Source: Gari tellinella
Taxonomy: Eukaryota > Mollusca > Bivalvia > Cardiida > Psammobiidae
Assembly (NCBI GenBank): GCA_922989275.2
Contig: OV277857.1
Span: 78,237,321 to 78,301,320 of the forward strand
Reading direction: 5' to 3'
DNA length: 64,000 nt
Positions 10,761 through 22,671 of the stretch are shown here, piece after piece (within the stretch, counting starts at the first letter, position 1; the number at the start of each line of letters is the position of its first letter). Position numbers and translations under genes: made by a program. The notes under the pieces are model-generated. The model saw only the letters and a program-made list of their open reading frames with translations. It made no database searches and was not told the DNA's origin.

Positions 10761-11849
10761 AACGGTAAACTAACGTTTTTTTTCTAATTTGATAGTTTGA
10801 AAATTTCTAATATGAATATGAAATAGCTATCAAATATTTAGAATTACCATTAAATGATGATTGAATGAAGATTTTCTTTTTGGCATCATGAATGATAAGG
10901 TAACTGCTTAGTAACGTTGTGTAAACAACCCACATTGCACTGCAAAAACATGGCTGACCGGTCGCTTCAGCTTCCCGTCAGCCTAGATTGAAATCTTTGC
11001 GGGAGATATGCATTATTCTGCATGGCTGAAACTAAATTACAATTACCTGTGTACGTTTTCTGATGTTTATATAAAATGGTTGTTGCCATATAATGCCAAA
11101 ATCAATCTCGCGAATGGAGATTGGCAAGGTCATTATATGCGCAACTCGCGGGCACCACAGCAATATATTACATACATGTACATGTATAGGCATTTAAGAA
11201 TCTACTGGGAGCAATTGATTAAACTAGTCTTCAATACATACCAATTAACTATCCCAAATCAAAAAGTCCATTAGGTTTCCTGACACGGTCACTTTACAGT
11301 GTATATAGTCAGTATAAAGTTCAGTCATATATGGTCAGCATGAATATCCCTATCTGTGTGTACAGGTAATCTTCTATTAAGTGACTACTTAATAATGTAT
11401 ACTCTGACAACCTCTTTAATACAAGTAGCTGCTTAATGCATGAATTAAATAATAGAAAAGGCTCATTTAAGAGCTTTGTGTAATATATTTACCGTGCATT
11501 AAGCAATCATCTGTATTTAAGACTACGATGTATGGCCGTCTTTTGAGTGGCCTCTTGATATAAGATTGACGGTATGTGGTCAAGTGTACATAAATAATTT
11601 ACGGAAAACTAGCTCTATTACAACCACTTAAACGATTACTATCTTCGCTTGTATTAAACATATGTGGCTGCTTACAGAAAGATGACAGCAAAACAGAAAT
11701 ATCCTATTTGAACTGTCTGTTTTACCGTTACTTGCTGTAAACAAAATCATATATTTGATACCGGAAGTAAACAGTCTTTGGACTGGTTGTACTAGTGATA
11801 CTTTACTGTATACTGTGTTAACTCTTAGCATGCTATCAGTGAAGCCATG
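10761..11849. other. Intergenic, nothing recognised
   Basis: Short open frames only, none resembling a known family. Confidence 0.35.
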
Positions 11850-12068
11850 ATAAACATCGCAAACAGTTTGGATCCTGATGAGACGCCACGAGACGCAGCG
11901 TTTCATCAGGATCCAAACTGTTTATCACTCTGATCCTGTTATGGAAATAAATTTTGGAAACATCTGGTTTAGAACAGTAGCAGACGACAATTGTTGGAAA
12001 AAGAAAAAACAATACCCAGCATGCAAAGAGGTAAACAGTCCAGTAGATGTCAATTCTCGGTGACACAC
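11850..12068. mobile_element. A-subtype MITE (A3)
   Basis: An M1 hairpin (GCAAACAGTTTGGATCCTGA to its complement) is followed by a right shell distinct from A: CACTCTGATCCTGTTATGGAA, AACAGTAGCAGACGACAATTG, CAGCATGCAAAGAGGTAAAC, TCTCGGTGACACACACTA. The same order is found at 29900-30112 and partly at 56803. Ends and target duplication are not resolved. Confidence 0.65.
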
Positions 12069-12217
12069 ACTAGATAACTGTGTAAATTGAGCGGTCACAA
12101 TTCATAAATCAAAGTCCGGCTGGCGCTGAGGTTATGGCGGCTTTTACTTTTAGATCACCTAGCATGAATTAAGTGCCGCCATGACGCGCTATTGTGATCG
12201 CACTGTGACCGTCATCG

Positions 12218-12355
12218 TACGTCAGACGTAGTCCATATGTGTACAGTTAGATGATATGGAGCTATTTCTCGTCTTTACCATATCCTCACGACAACAGTCA
12301 CACAATTATAATGTCGTTCCAGGGATTCATTAATGAGACTACGTCAGACGTAGTC
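12218..12355. promoter_or_regulatory. CRE-like palindromes (possible)
   Basis: TACGTCAGACGTA at 12218-12230 recurs within the longer palindrome GACTACGTCAGACGTAGTC at 12337-12355. Each contains two facing ACGTC/GACGT half sites of the CREB/ATF type. No gene is seen nearby, so a role as an enhancer is only a possibility. Confidence 0.25.
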
Positions 12356-12416
12356 GTTTGGCTTTTAGTTTTGTTTTTCATACTCGATATATAGCTGGAA
12401 CCAATAGCGCGTTCAA

Positions 12417-12837
12417 GTACCGTATCGATTGCATCAGAAAACGGTAACAATTTAACTTAAACGACCGTTTGGCTGTTATCGATTGCGAACGGCACGAACG
12501 GCCTCAGAGGTAGTTAGCCATCGCCAACAAGGAAAACAAAATGGCGACCAAATGAATTTAATAAAACCAGCGAACAGTCCCGACTGTCTGAGCAGCTAAA
12601 TCTTATTTTTATATGCGGTAAAATTGATGCATTTCAGTTGATTAGTACACTTTTGCATGTGTTATTCCGATTCGTACATAAATTCGTACATAAATCGTTC
12701 GTACCCTTGAAAAGTTAATAAACATGGGGGCGCAATGAGTTATTTTTGAAGAGTATTGGTGAACGTTAGATGTCGTACTATATGGGTTGTTTGCATCGGT
12801 TAACGTTGCTGTTCGCTGATACGGTACTTGAACGCGC
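12417..12837. mobile_element. TA-flanked TIR element, 421 bp
   Basis: The 20-base terminus GCGCGTTCAAGTACCGTATC at 12417-12436 is exactly mirrored at 12818-12837. TA dinucleotides at 12415-12416 and 12838-12839 fit a TA target duplication. This is the pattern of a Tc1/mariner-type non-autonomous element. The interior has no coding frame. Confidence 0.8.
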
Positions 12838-12839
12838 TA

Positions 12840-13112
12840 CGGATGTCATTTTCACGGCCATTAGGCATACTGTGAAATGAATGTAGTGTACAGTGGTATA
12901 AGCTGAACACTTTACATTTAAGGTACACCGTTTCTTTTGAAAAATTAGTCAATTGCCTGGTGTAAATTGTTCAGAATACTGAACAAATTTTCCAAATAAC
13001 AAACGGATTTTCCTCAGATAGTTATTGAGAAATGTTATCTTTCAAAACATCAATCTAAATACAATCAAAAACGACACAGGCGACAGGGTGGCGACATAAG
13101 CTCGACTTTTTT
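12840..13112. other. Intergenic, nothing recognised
   Basis: Unassigned sequence between two MITEs. Confidence 0.35.
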
Positions 13113-13116
13113 TTAA

Positions 13117-13328
13117 CCCATTACCCCATAAATACGCCTTTAATTTATTTCTACACTAAAGAAAATAGTTCCAATTTATACTACTATAAATATGTATAAT
13201 AAGAAATATTTTCTCTATTCTAGCAGATGGTAGCTTAAAGCAGGCTGAAAGTAAAGCAGAATGCGCCTTAACCTGCTTTAAGTGATAACCTACTTTCAAA
13301 AATTAGAAACAGGCCATGGGGTAATGGG
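13117..13328. mobile_element. B-family MITE, TTAA-flanked
   Basis: TTAA at 13113-13116 and 13329-13332 bound termini CCCATTACCCCATA and ATGGGGTAATGGG. The M2 core has lost most of its right arm, going from AATGCGCCTTAA directly to CCTGCTTTAAG. The right shell (AAATTAGAAACAGGCCATGGGG) is well kept. TTAA with CCC ends is piggyBac-like. Confidence 0.85.
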
Positions 13329-13332
13329 TTAA

Positions 13333-15966
13333 TAAACATGATTAAAAAAAAGGTTTTGCTCTCACGGCTGAACTAGAACTTCAGACTCAAGGTTGCATAG
13401 TTTCGCAGTCGCACGCAGTAACAACTCGACTATTCCGACATATGTTACTTGACTTCCATTTTCAAGGAATGTGACATCTATCAATACTCAATTGAAATAC
13501 TTCCGCAGGCTGTAACTACTGAATCTCTTTTGAGATAGAAGTTAGAAGGCAATAATTCGAACTTCAGCTTTAACCCCGAATTGTTGCCGGAACAGCTAAG
13601 CTCTAAGACCTAAGTTCTAACTCCTAAGTTCGAATTGTCTTTCACGTGAAATCATAATCAGGCAGATTTATAATTTCAGTGCCATGTCTATTGTCGTTTG
13701 CAATCAATTTATTATTATTTTCTTTTGTAAATATATAATGATTAAACTTTTAAGTATATAGATCCAAGTTGTTTGTCCTTGAGCGAACTAGTGGAATTGC
13801 AACTCTACACAGACAGGAATTCAGGCCAAAAAGTTTAACTGTGGCTGCAGGGCTTTGGCTGTTTAAGACGTCTACGTCATATTCCCAATCCATTTCTTCA
13901 GAAGGTAGGGGGAGGGGTGCGGTTTCTAATACGCGATGAATGCTTCTTAAAATATGAAGCTAACGTGACACAATCAATAACGTTGTATACTATATTATAC
14001 TGTATACTATATATATATAACACCCTATTACAGAAATATACCTACTATGTATAAACTAATTGTATTGCTCAGTACACACAATAAAAGCGAAATGTATAAG
14101 TTAAGCAAATTCATGATATATTAAACGGGGGTAATGCGTGATGCCTAGAAATGTTATGTATATACATGTACTTTGTAAAAATTGTATAATAGAAGCGATT
14201 CAGATATACGAGTGATTAGAATGAGATAATATATATTTTGTACATATATAGGCACCTTGGGTAACATATGTACACATGTATTGTTGTTTTATTTGCGCTA
14301 AACACTTAATATGGTATAATGTTAACATATGACATATATGTTGACATACATGTATACATACATGTATGGCAGGTGAATGTCAGAATGTTGATAACATACA
14401 CATATATTATTAGACACTCCAATCGACCGGGGCCTATATGAGTACTAATGTATGAGTATGAGTGTAGTTTCTTGTAGATGCATGTATATATATGTTGAAT
14501 TCTATACTACAAAATTATACACGGAAAACAAATGGTAAACTGATATGTGTTAATGCATGTTTTGTTAAATTATCTAGGTTAAAATATCTTTATGCATAGC
14601 TATGTGTATGTAAGTGCAATGGACTTAGGTGCATTGTGTAGAGTGATACTATATATTTACACATACATATATATGTGCATTGTGTAGGGTAATACTATGC
14701 ATTTACACATACATATGTTTAAGGAAATGTTTTCACGAGCTCCATGAATGGTAAATGTAGCGTACGTATGTGGGCATAAGCTCGCATACGTATGCGCATG
14801 CGTCTATACTTGATTGTTTGGCCAAACTATATTAAACTTTACATTTAATATATAATTAATTAAAAGTAAAATTTACATTTAATATTTTAAAGAATTAATA
14901 CTTGAAATTAATAGTAAATGATAACAACGTTCATCCATCTATAATTTCTTGATAGTAAAAATTGATAAGATGTATATTGTAAAACACCAGAAACTGTAAT
15001 GTTTACGTGTAATAAATATACTGTTGTTACTGTTCTGTATATTGTGGGAAAACGTTCTTCTTTCCGTGTTGATGAACCTTAAAGAAATCGCAATGCATTA
15101 AAATGTGGAGATTGTCATTCTTTGCAAATATTGATTAATTTTAGTTTGGAACAGTTCTTAACCGTATTTTGCAAAACATTTGGAGCTAAACCAGTCGCTT
15201 AGTAAACCACCATCTGACCTGGATAACAATTGTTTGTTATCCGGACTAATATTTAGGCATGCAACTTTAAATCTAAGCATAAAATGATAATTCAGAAAAT
15301 AATTTTTAGGCAGGCGAGCTGGCTTTGAAAGGGTTCAAACTTAAGATAAATGTCCTGCACGAATTAAAAGGTAGTATATTTATGCTACTCTGTCAAGTGT
15401 GACAATACTGGTGCTTACAAATAGTTTGGATCAAGATCAGAGGCCGAGAAACTCATCGTCGTATTAATTTTCAAACTTTTTGACGCTCACATGGGGAAAA
15501 AATCGTAAATTGTAGTTAATTTTAAGTGTTAGAATCGAAATAATAAATTCATACCAATTCATTAACGTGCAATAGAGCACAGGTAGTCGTGGAGATGCAC
15601 CCATACTAACTGTTTAATTTTTATCTAATTAATAAGTTTATATATTTTATGAAGGGTTTCAGACAATATTTATTTTTAGTTTTGATTGATATAACTTATT
15701 TTAGCTCCTGCGGCATGAATATGCAACAGACCGGAACCATTTTAACAATATGTAAAAGATCAGGCTCAAAACTATTTGCCACTGATTGTAATATTAACCG
15801 TGAGAAAATACATACTTGTATTTTTCTACATTTCATTGCAATGTTTTACGTTTCCATTCAAACGAGAAGAAATGCGTTTTCTCCTCTAGTTATAGAGCGT
15901 CTGTGAAATCTTGATGGTTGTCGAACTTGACCGAGACAGTTTGGCAATACACATACTCAATCAAGT
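13333..15966. other. AT-rich intergenic with microsatellite-like stretches
   Basis: No gene. At 14000-14820 TATATA, ACATACATGTAT and similar motifs dominate. A ~52-bp unit (GTGCATTGTGTAG..GATACTATA..TTTACACATACATAT) is repeated at 14630-14720. At 15905-15966 CTTGATGGTTGTCGAACTTG and the bases that follow match 34265-34335, a dispersed fragment. Confidence 0.4.
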
Positions 15967-15970
15967 TTAA

Positions 15971-16202
15971 CCCATTACCCCATACCAAGTTTCTAGTTTT
16001 TAAAACAGGTGACTACTTAAAGCAGGTTGAAAGTAAAACAGAATGCGAGTAAGGGCGCAATTTGCTTTACTTTCAGCCTGCTTTAAGCTATCATCTGATA
16101 AAATATAGAATATAGTTCTTTTGCAACATATTCCGGACTGTATAAATTGAAACTATTTCTTTCAGTGGAGGATTAAATTAAAGTCGTAAAAAGGGTAATG
16201 GG
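15971..16202. mobile_element. B-family MITE, TTAA-flanked
   Basis: TTAA at 15967-15970 and 16203-16206 bound CCCATTACCCCATA and GGGTAATGGG. The hairpin CTTAAAGCAGGTTGAAAGTA and its mirror surround a loop changed to GAGTAAGGGCGCA. It is in the opposite orientation to the 13117 copy. Confidence 0.85.
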
Positions 16203-16206
16203 TTAA

Positions 16207-16944
16207 ACAGTGCACATAAGACTGGGCATATGTAAGACCCACACTTCTATATTTGTCGGTTTACAAATCTAACAAATTATCTTTAAACAAGAAATATCTT
16301 TAAAAAAGATATTCAGCGGAATGAGTGGTTGAACTAAGGCTATATAGATGGGTGTGCAAAATTGAATGAAATTGAAGTTTTCAAAGAATTGTAATATCTT
16401 GGATTGAAAAGCAAAATATACAAGTATACAATTGAAACAGTAACTTTTATTCAAAATGCAAAACTATCATGTACAGAAATGCAAAACAAAGCAATAATTT
16501 AACTCATATCCTAGCTACTGGTAGGAGATCCTCACATTAATCTATTGTTCTATATATTTCATTCATAGAGTTTCTTGAAACAAACTATAGCATACCCAAA
16601 TGTACAGATACAACAGTCTGCTGTACTTCACTCTTGTAAATAATGATGAAACCACACGATTGTGTTTAACTCACTTGAGGCCATTTATATATAAATATTG
16701 CTTTTAATGTATGGTAAATGTGTACAAATAGTTAACAATTAAAACAAATTAGTAGCAAACAATTACAAAACACCTAGCTTCCTCTGTATATCTATAAAAA
16801 GATTTCAGATGTCATATCTTAAAATAGAAGCATAATTGCATCAGCCCAGTGTAGGAAATAGTCAGTGTGTGTCTGTCTGTGTCTCTACAGTTTACACTCA
16901 CAGTCCATATCTTGTAAAACTGTAATTGGACATAGACCAGCCTA
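16207..16944. other. Intergenic, nothing recognised
   Basis: AT-rich; short open frames only. Confidence 0.35.
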
Positions 16945-17135
16945 CAGGGCTCCAGATTAGATGGAGTAAACTAAACTAATCACATTTTTTCACTCCTTTC
17001 AGCACCAAATCCTATGATGTTACCACTCATTTTGATTGTCTCGAAGAGACAATTCAAATGTATAGTGACACCACAGGGTTTAATGCACAAATAAAGATTT
17101 TAAGTTTTGAAATAATTCCCTTATCTGGAGCCCTG
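16945..17135. mobile_element. F-family MITE, complete
   Basis: Ends CAGGGCTCCAGATTAGA and TTATCTGGAGCCCTG are inverted repeats. The centre holds GTCTCGAAGAGAC within a longer imperfect hairpin beginning CCTATGATGTTACCACTCAT. No unambiguous target duplication; the CAGGG start suggests a hAT-like origin. Confidence 0.8.
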
Positions 17136-18142
17136 GCTACTATCCAATCAGACTATTCAGTTTCAATAGGTGCTCTTAATTCTAAATTTTCTGATCAAAT
17201 ATAATTGGTTGAAATGTGTGGCCAAATAGAAAGTGTGGCTAAAGAGAAACTAGTCAGCTCCGCTGAAAAAGGTATTCTATCGCTGGTTAAAGTTTGTTGG
17301 TTTTGTTTTGGTCGGGGTGTACATGTACATAATTCTTTATATAAACTTACAATGTCTATTTTATTTCATTTTATACACAGAATTTCCAACATGCTAAATT
17401 TAGATATTATCCACGCTTATTTTAGAAATGATGACATAGTACCAGCAATACTTTAGACTGTATCTCGCTGTTTTCAATGTTTCGCATGGTTTAAACGCCA
17501 AGATAAATGTGGAAAAAAAACAACAGAAGAGAATTCTAGGTCATTTCGGCATATTGGCCAATGAGAGTACTGCACTTTAATAAAAGTATCATTGACCTAG
17601 ATTTCTAATCATTCCTGATTGGTTAACTTGTTTAAGGGAGTTGAGGTATTAAGAGAAAGCAGACCCGTCTGCGACGGGAAAACATTCTGAATATACAGGG
17701 GCATCCTTCCTACAATAATTTCTGTGACAAGAGTTAGGGGCCAAAGTTTTAAGAGGATGGTTATCAGAAAAAACACTTTTAACTGTTACTAAACTCCAAA
17801 CAGAATAACAGAAGTAACAGTGACAATAATTATTAAATATGTAGTAGAAAGTGTCATAACTCTTGAAATACTCAAAAGAGTTATGAATTTGTCGCTGTTC
17901 GTAGGCAGAATGATACTGGTCACTTGAGATAAATATCAAACTGAATAACACAAAAGAAAATCAACAAAGTACAATTACTAAATAAATGTAAGTAGAAAAG
18001 GCCTTAATTCGTTAAAATAATTGTGACAGAGTTATGGGCCTTGTGTAATGTCGAATTGTTGGTGATGAGTAAGAATAAAACACAAGTAACACGAACCTGC
18101 ATAATTATGATGTTGAAAAGGCATGACTCTTGTAATATTAAG
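17136..18142. other. Intergenic; right part resembles G repeats
   Basis: An 83-residue open frame at 17205-17456 resembles nothing I know. Sequence from about 17700 shares GTGACA.GAGTTA.GGGCC and CGCTGTTCGTAGGCAG vocabulary with 35770-36000, so it is a dispersed repeat. Confidence 0.35.
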
Positions 18143-19388
18143 AAGAGGACCAGCGGCCCTTTATAGCTCACCTGAGAAAAAGTGATAAATAGCGAATGAG
18201 GTATAATAAGACAGATATATATTTGTTTATCTGTTTCAAACTGAGTTGCTGTGACCGCAGTTTCCTTTAATGCGAACGCAGTGGTTTGTAGGCCATTTTG
18301 CACCTAAGGTGCCTGATTTGACCAATCGTGATAGAAAAACTGTAGATGTTGAAAAGTGGTTTGAACAATTTTACAACATAATTCAATGTGAAACCGTGAT
18401 CCCCTGGGGCGGGGCCATGTTTGACCCGAGGGGCACAATTTGCAATTCTTGACAGAGGATCTGTAGATGACCAAGTTCTGTGTAATATAGTTTCAGCCAA
18501 GAAGATTGTTTAAGTTTTTATTGAAAACAATCTATTTTTAGCTTCTGAGACCTAGATATGCAACTGACTGGGACTATTTCAAAATATTGGTAAAGGACAT
18601 ATAGAAGTGCCACAATGCCATATATCAAAGCTCTTGCCATATTAGTTTCAGAGAAGATGTTTGAAGATTTCACTATATAACTCCATATAAAACCATGACC
18701 CCCGTGGCGGGTTCATTTTTTACCCTTGGGGCATATTTAAGAAAATCTTAACAGAGGACCGGTAGATGATGCTATGTGACAAATAGCTTAGCTCTGTGTA
18801 CTGTAGTTTCAGAAAATAAGATTTTAGAAGTTTTTAATTGAAAAAATCTATTTTAGCGCCTGTGACCTAGATATGCAACGGACCAGAACCATTTCAACAA
18901 CGTTGTTAAAGGACATCTAAGGAATATCACCATACCAAATCGCGAAGCTTTGGCCATATTAGTTCAGAACAGAATATGTCTAAAAAGGTCATTAGTTTAT
19001 AACTCTTTATAAAACTGTGACCCCGAGGCGGGGCCAATTTTGATCAATATTGATAGAAGGTTTGTAGATGATGCCATGTGCCAAATATATTAGATCTGTC
19101 CCTTGTAGTTTTTGACAAGAAGATTGGTTAATATTACCTTTTTTTTCACTTCGGCTGCCATGGCAACCAGAGATCTGCATTGTTTTTATTCTATAAACAA
19201 GTTTGAAAGAGCTTGACCCAAGGAACATTCGGAATTTCCTGTACAGTTTGTTAAAACCTATCAAGCGGTAAAGGAGCAAATGTCATTTGAAGAAATTACT
19301 AACGACGCCGCACAACGCACGACGACGGATGACAGACACAATGCCATCACAATAGCTCACATTGAGCCTTTGGATCAGGTGAGCTAAA
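18143..19388. repeat. G-family dispersed repeat, complete
   Basis: It starts with a mirrored GGACCAGCGGCCCTTTATAG followed by CTCACCTGAG. It ends with ACGACGACGGATGACAGACA, CACAATAGCTCAC and TCAGGTGAGCTAAA, so the outermost CTCACCTGA is inverted at the far end. Inside, a ~270-300 bp block (GACCTAGATATGCAAC, TAGATGATGCCATGTG, GCGGGGCC) is repeated about three times. No coding frame. Confidence 0.65.
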
Positions 19389-19792
19389 GACGTTATTGGA
19401 CTTGTCGCTGTACGTAAGCCAGCTGATACTTAACACTCGGGTGAAGTTTCAAATTGAAACAAAAAGAAGCAACTAAAAACAAAGTCCTGTAGATCAAGAA
19501 ATTCTAAGTGCAAAGAAGCATAATTCGTAAAATAACAGTGACAGCAACATTGACTTTGTGCCATTTCATGTAGGTAATATTAAAGAGAGTCACATTTTGA
19601 ATCAGTAACATAGTTTAATAACAATCATTGAATGTAAAATTGATACAGAAAAAAGTCAGGTCTCTTGAAATATTAACATTTGATTTATTGGAGTTGTAGC
19701 TGTGGGTAGCTCAGATACATACTTCTTAACACTTAGTGAAGTTTCAAATTGATTCAGGCATAGGTAATAAAGATATAGTCAGTTAACCCATT
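19389..19792. other. Intergenic, G-like fragments
   Basis: GTCGCTGTACGTAAGCC and ACACTCGGGTGAAGTTTCAAATTGA recur in other G-associated sequence; nothing coding. Confidence 0.35.
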
Positions 19793-19796
19793 CAAC

Positions 19797-20028
19797 CCTG
19801 AAACTTTAAATGATCAATTCCAATTTTAAAATAAATATATGCCATTTTGACTATTTAGGGTTGATTTTAACAATATATTTCAAAATGACAAACAGTGTAA
19901 ACCCTGGTCAGAGGGCTCCTTCGGGAGCCCTCTGATCAGGGTCTTCTATGTTTGCATGGGACAAGTGTAATCCTCACAGACAAAGGTTTGTAAATGACGA
20001 GTATTCTCGTCGCTAGGGTTGCATGTGT
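19797..20028. mobile_element. E-family MITE, TTAA-flanked
   Basis: TTAA at 19793-19796 and 20029-20032. The core CAGAGGGCTCCTTCGGGAGCCCTCTG is a perfect hairpin set in GTAAACCCTGGT and its near mirror. The left shell has AATGATCAATTCCAATTTTA, the right one GTGTAATCCTCACAG and CGTCGCTAGGGTTGCATG. Confidence 0.8.
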
Positions 20029-20110
20029 TTAAGTTTGTTAGAGAACAACTAAAACCTAAGAGCAACGGCAACGATCACGCCAGTCACGCCATGGTATTAC
20101 ACTAACCCTG

Positions 20111-20116
20111 TTTATT
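20111..20116 (-). terminator. Candidate polyadenylation signal (AATAAA)
   Basis: Minus-strand AATAAA about 105 bases past the stop of the ZNF ending at 20222, in a sensible place for its 3' end. A single hexamer, so weak support. Confidence 0.4.
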
Positions 20117-20221
20117 TCCCGGACTGGATTGAATTAACGGTATATTTGTGTCAGTTTCATAGCGTCAATTAAATAACACCGATCTCAAATGCCGAGGAAA
20201 GTCGTAATTTTCGAGGTCGTA

Positions 20222-22156
20222 TTAACTGTGTTTCTGTCCGAGTTCCTTAGAATGCTCCCTTTTTATGTGACTTCCCAGTTGATCCTTTCTATGGTATTCA
20301 GTTGAGCAGTGTGGACAAGGGTGTGGTTTCTTGCCAAAGTGTGCAGCCAGTGTGTGCATTTTTAGGTCATATTTTTGACTGAAGTCTTTAGAGCAAATGT
20401 CACATGTATATATTGAGTCCTCGGAAGGATGGTTCCTCCTTATATGCCTTCCTCTGTTCCTATGGGTGGAGAACACTTTCTCACACTGGTCACACGGATA
20501 TTCGTCTGGTGCCTCTGTTGACTTTTCTTGTTTCCTTTCATGGCTTTTTATATGATTAAGAAGACTGGTCTCTGATCTGTATACATTTTTACAAATGCTA
20601 CAAGGGTACATCCTCTCGTGTCTTTTCATATGGTTTAGCAGATTGAGCTCCGAGCTTAATACATTTGAACATAAACTACATGGGTACACGGTTTTGTTTT
20701 GATCAGACCCGTCTTTTACTGATTCATTGGCTTTTACATGAGACGCTATGTGACGGTTAAAACTATCAAATCTGGTAAACGATTTGCTACAGACCTTACA
20801 CATGTACTTGCTCCCATGTACGTGTCGGTGTCTTCCAAGACTTCCTGGATTTCTAAAACCTTTTCCGCATTCTGTGCATTTATACGGTTTCTCACCAGTA
20901 TGGCTGTATTCATGTCTCTGCAAATCAACAGCACGACTGAACCGTGCGTCACAAACCTTGCAATTATACTGTTGGATTCCCGTGTGAATTTGCATGTGCA
21001 GATACAAACTAAGCTCTTTTGCGAATAACTTGTGACATATGTCACATGTCAAATACTTTGTATTATCTTTATCGCTGTCATGTAATTGCATGTGATTTTG
21101 CAACGATATCTTCCAGACGAAGGATTTATCACACAAGTTGCACGTATGTCGTATTCCCTTATGTGCATCCATATGAATTTTAAACGAGCTATATGTTATG
21201 TATTTCTTCTGACACAGACTACACTCGTATTTCGCACCATGTTCCGGATGTTGTTTGTTGTAATGTGACAAAAGTTGCTTACGATTTGTGAACAATGTGG
21301 AACAAATGTCACATTCATAAGACTGTTGGTTTTTGTGTCTTTTCTCCCAGCATTTATGTCTTCCTGTATGTCGAATTAGTTCACGTTTGGTTTCAAATCT
21401 CTTTGGGCAGTAGGAGCACTCAAAGACTGTTACATTTGGTACATTCAATATATGTGCTGTCCCATAGAGGTCTGTTCCGTCATTGTGAGTTTCTTCATTG
21501 CTATCGGTGTTTGCCTCTTCTTTCAGTTGAACGCTCATTTCTTTATTACCATAGTTTGTCGCCGCGGCATTTTGTTTTACCTCACAGCTGTGCGATATAT
21601 TAGTGATATTACTAACACCAGTCCATTCGCGTTGATAAGTTTCATTGTTGAAAGGTTCTGAATCTGTTTGATTCGCGTCCGAGGAACCCGAGTCTATTCC
21701 AGCCTCTTCATCAGAGGTGTTCAGGTTGTCTTCATCACACATGCTCTCGGCTCCCTTTACAACATTGATAGCATTTTGTAAAATATGTTCCTGGTCCTGT
21801 TGAAATAATTGGGTTCTGCTCGACGTGTAGCCTTGATTGTGTAAAATTATCAGTGAATCAATGGATTCGATTTTTACGCAGTTCTGGTTATCTGTGAACT
21901 CACTTTTAACACTATTCCCGAGACAAGAATCCTCGAACATATTAGTGTATCCCTGGGTGTCGTCATCGGCTTCTGACTTCACATGACCGACAGTTTTGTT
22001 TGCATTCAAATTGATGTCACTTTCCTGATATTGATCAGCTGTTACGCCATCTTGTTGGTTAAGTACACCAATCTCTTCTTTATTGCAGCCTTTAGATTGA
22101 TCTTGTAAAGACGGTTCTGAGATTTCAGTCTTAATTCGCACTGTACATGATGCCAT
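20222..22156 (-). CDS. C2H2 zinc-finger protein, 13 fingers (644 aa)
   Basis: A probable nuclear DNA-binding regulator. Residues 1-245 are acidic and low in complexity, with SUMO-type psi-K-x-E motifs at 8-11 (IKTE), 59-62 (VKSE), 83-86 (VKSE), 94-97 (VKIE) and 211-214 (LKEE). A DEDNLNTSDEE patch lies at 141-151. Thirteen C2H2 fingers run from Cys247 to near the C-terminus. Only fingers 6 and 7 are joined by the classical TGEKPYKC linker; the other linkers vary in length. No KRAB, SCAN, BTB or ZAD domain is recognised. The ATG has A at -3 and G at +4, the N-terminus aligns with the two other intact paralogues, and an acceptor (CTATCTTCAG) lies 35 bases upstream. Coding is therefore in one exon behind a 5'-UTR intron. 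The neighbouring genes are paralogues on the same strand. DNA target and partners are unknown; repression through SUMO is inference. Confidence 0.92.
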   Translation of the reverse strand: MASCTVRIKTEISEPSLQDQSKGCNKEEIGVLNQQDGVTADQYQESDINLNANKTVGHVKSEADDDTQGYTNMFEDSCLGNSVKSEFTDNQNCVKIESIDSLIILHNQGYTSSRTQLFQQDQEHILQNAINVVKGAESMCDEDNLNTSDEEAGIDSGSSDANQTDSEPFNNETYQREWTGVSNITNISHSCEVKQNAAATNYGNKEMSVQLKEEANTDSNEETHNDGTDLYGTAHILNVPNVTVFECSYCPKRFETKRELIRHTGRHKCWEKRHKNQQSYECDICSTLFTNRKQLLSHYNKQHPEHGAKYECSLCQKKYITYSSFKIHMDAHKGIRHTCNLCDKSFVWKISLQNHMQLHDSDKDNTKYLTCDICHKLFAKELSLYLHMQIHTGIQQYNCKVCDARFSRAVDLQRHEYSHTGEKPYKCTECGKGFRNPGSLGRHRHVHGSKYMCKVCSKSFTRFDSFNRHIASHVKANESVKDGSDQNKTVYPCSLCSNVLSSELNLLNHMKRHERMYPCSICKNVYRSETSLLNHIKSHERKQEKSTEAPDEYPCDQCEKVFSTHRNRGRHIRRNHPSEDSIYTCDICSKDFSQKYDLKMHTLAAHFGKKPHPCPHCSTEYHRKDQLGSHIKREHSKELGQKHS

Positions 22157-22191
22157 ATTGCTACTGCTCCAATGCTTGTTGGTGACCCTAC

Positions 22192-22193
22192 CT
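22192..22193 (-). other. Predicted 3' splice site upstream of ZNF ATG
   Basis: On the minus strand a pyrimidine-rich CTATCTTCAG precedes GTAGGGTCACC. The two other intact paralogues have acceptor-like sequences at the same distance from the ATG (at 39669 and 59600), so a 5'-UTR intron is likely shared by the family. Confidence 0.55.
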
Positions 22194-22226
22194 GAAGATA
22201 GAGGAAAGTATTTTAAATCATTTGTT

Positions 22227-22302
22227 ATTAAATGACCACTAAATAAAGATGCAAACTATTTTTAATGACAAGTAAATACAAAATACACGACAGTAGTCAT
22301 GT
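22227..22302. other. Intronic block shared with 6133-6213
   Basis: Lies just inside the predicted 5'-UTR intron and matches the block 2 kb upstream of the broken ZNF. It supports origin of the array by duplication of units larger than the coding exon. Confidence 0.6.
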
Positions 22303-22671
22303 CTGTTTCGTCAACTGTCAGCACTGATTCCGGCATTAATAGATATACCTATGGTTATCTGATCTGATCAGAATAGGCAATATTGGGATCTTAACTCTAG
22401 GTACCGTTAACGAATACACTTATTCTGCAAACAGTGTAGAACCTGTAGATCTCGCTTAGCCTTAAGCTCTTTATTAACGGGTCTATACCGTTTGTCAGCT
22501 TACACTATATTGTTAAAATCAACTCTAAATAGTCACTGAGTATATTGAACTTGTTAGTTTTTCTTGTGGTGGTACATTATGGGAGGATATGAACTACATT
22601 TTGACCCAACACGATCTATTTTCGAACTTTACCTAGACTTTGTAAAAAACAAAATTTAGAGAAAGTTCGAT
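22303..22671. other. Intron/intergenic with E-like fragments
   Basis: GCAAACAGTGTAGAACCTG and TTTGTCAGCTTACACTATATTGTTAAAATC near 22430-22520 are scraps of an E element; otherwise unassigned. Confidence 0.35.

Noticed and set aside
20738..21045. Open frames of 96-102 residues on both strands
   Set aside because: Shadows of the finger array at 20222; they recur at 3323 because the fingers are homologous, not because they are genes.
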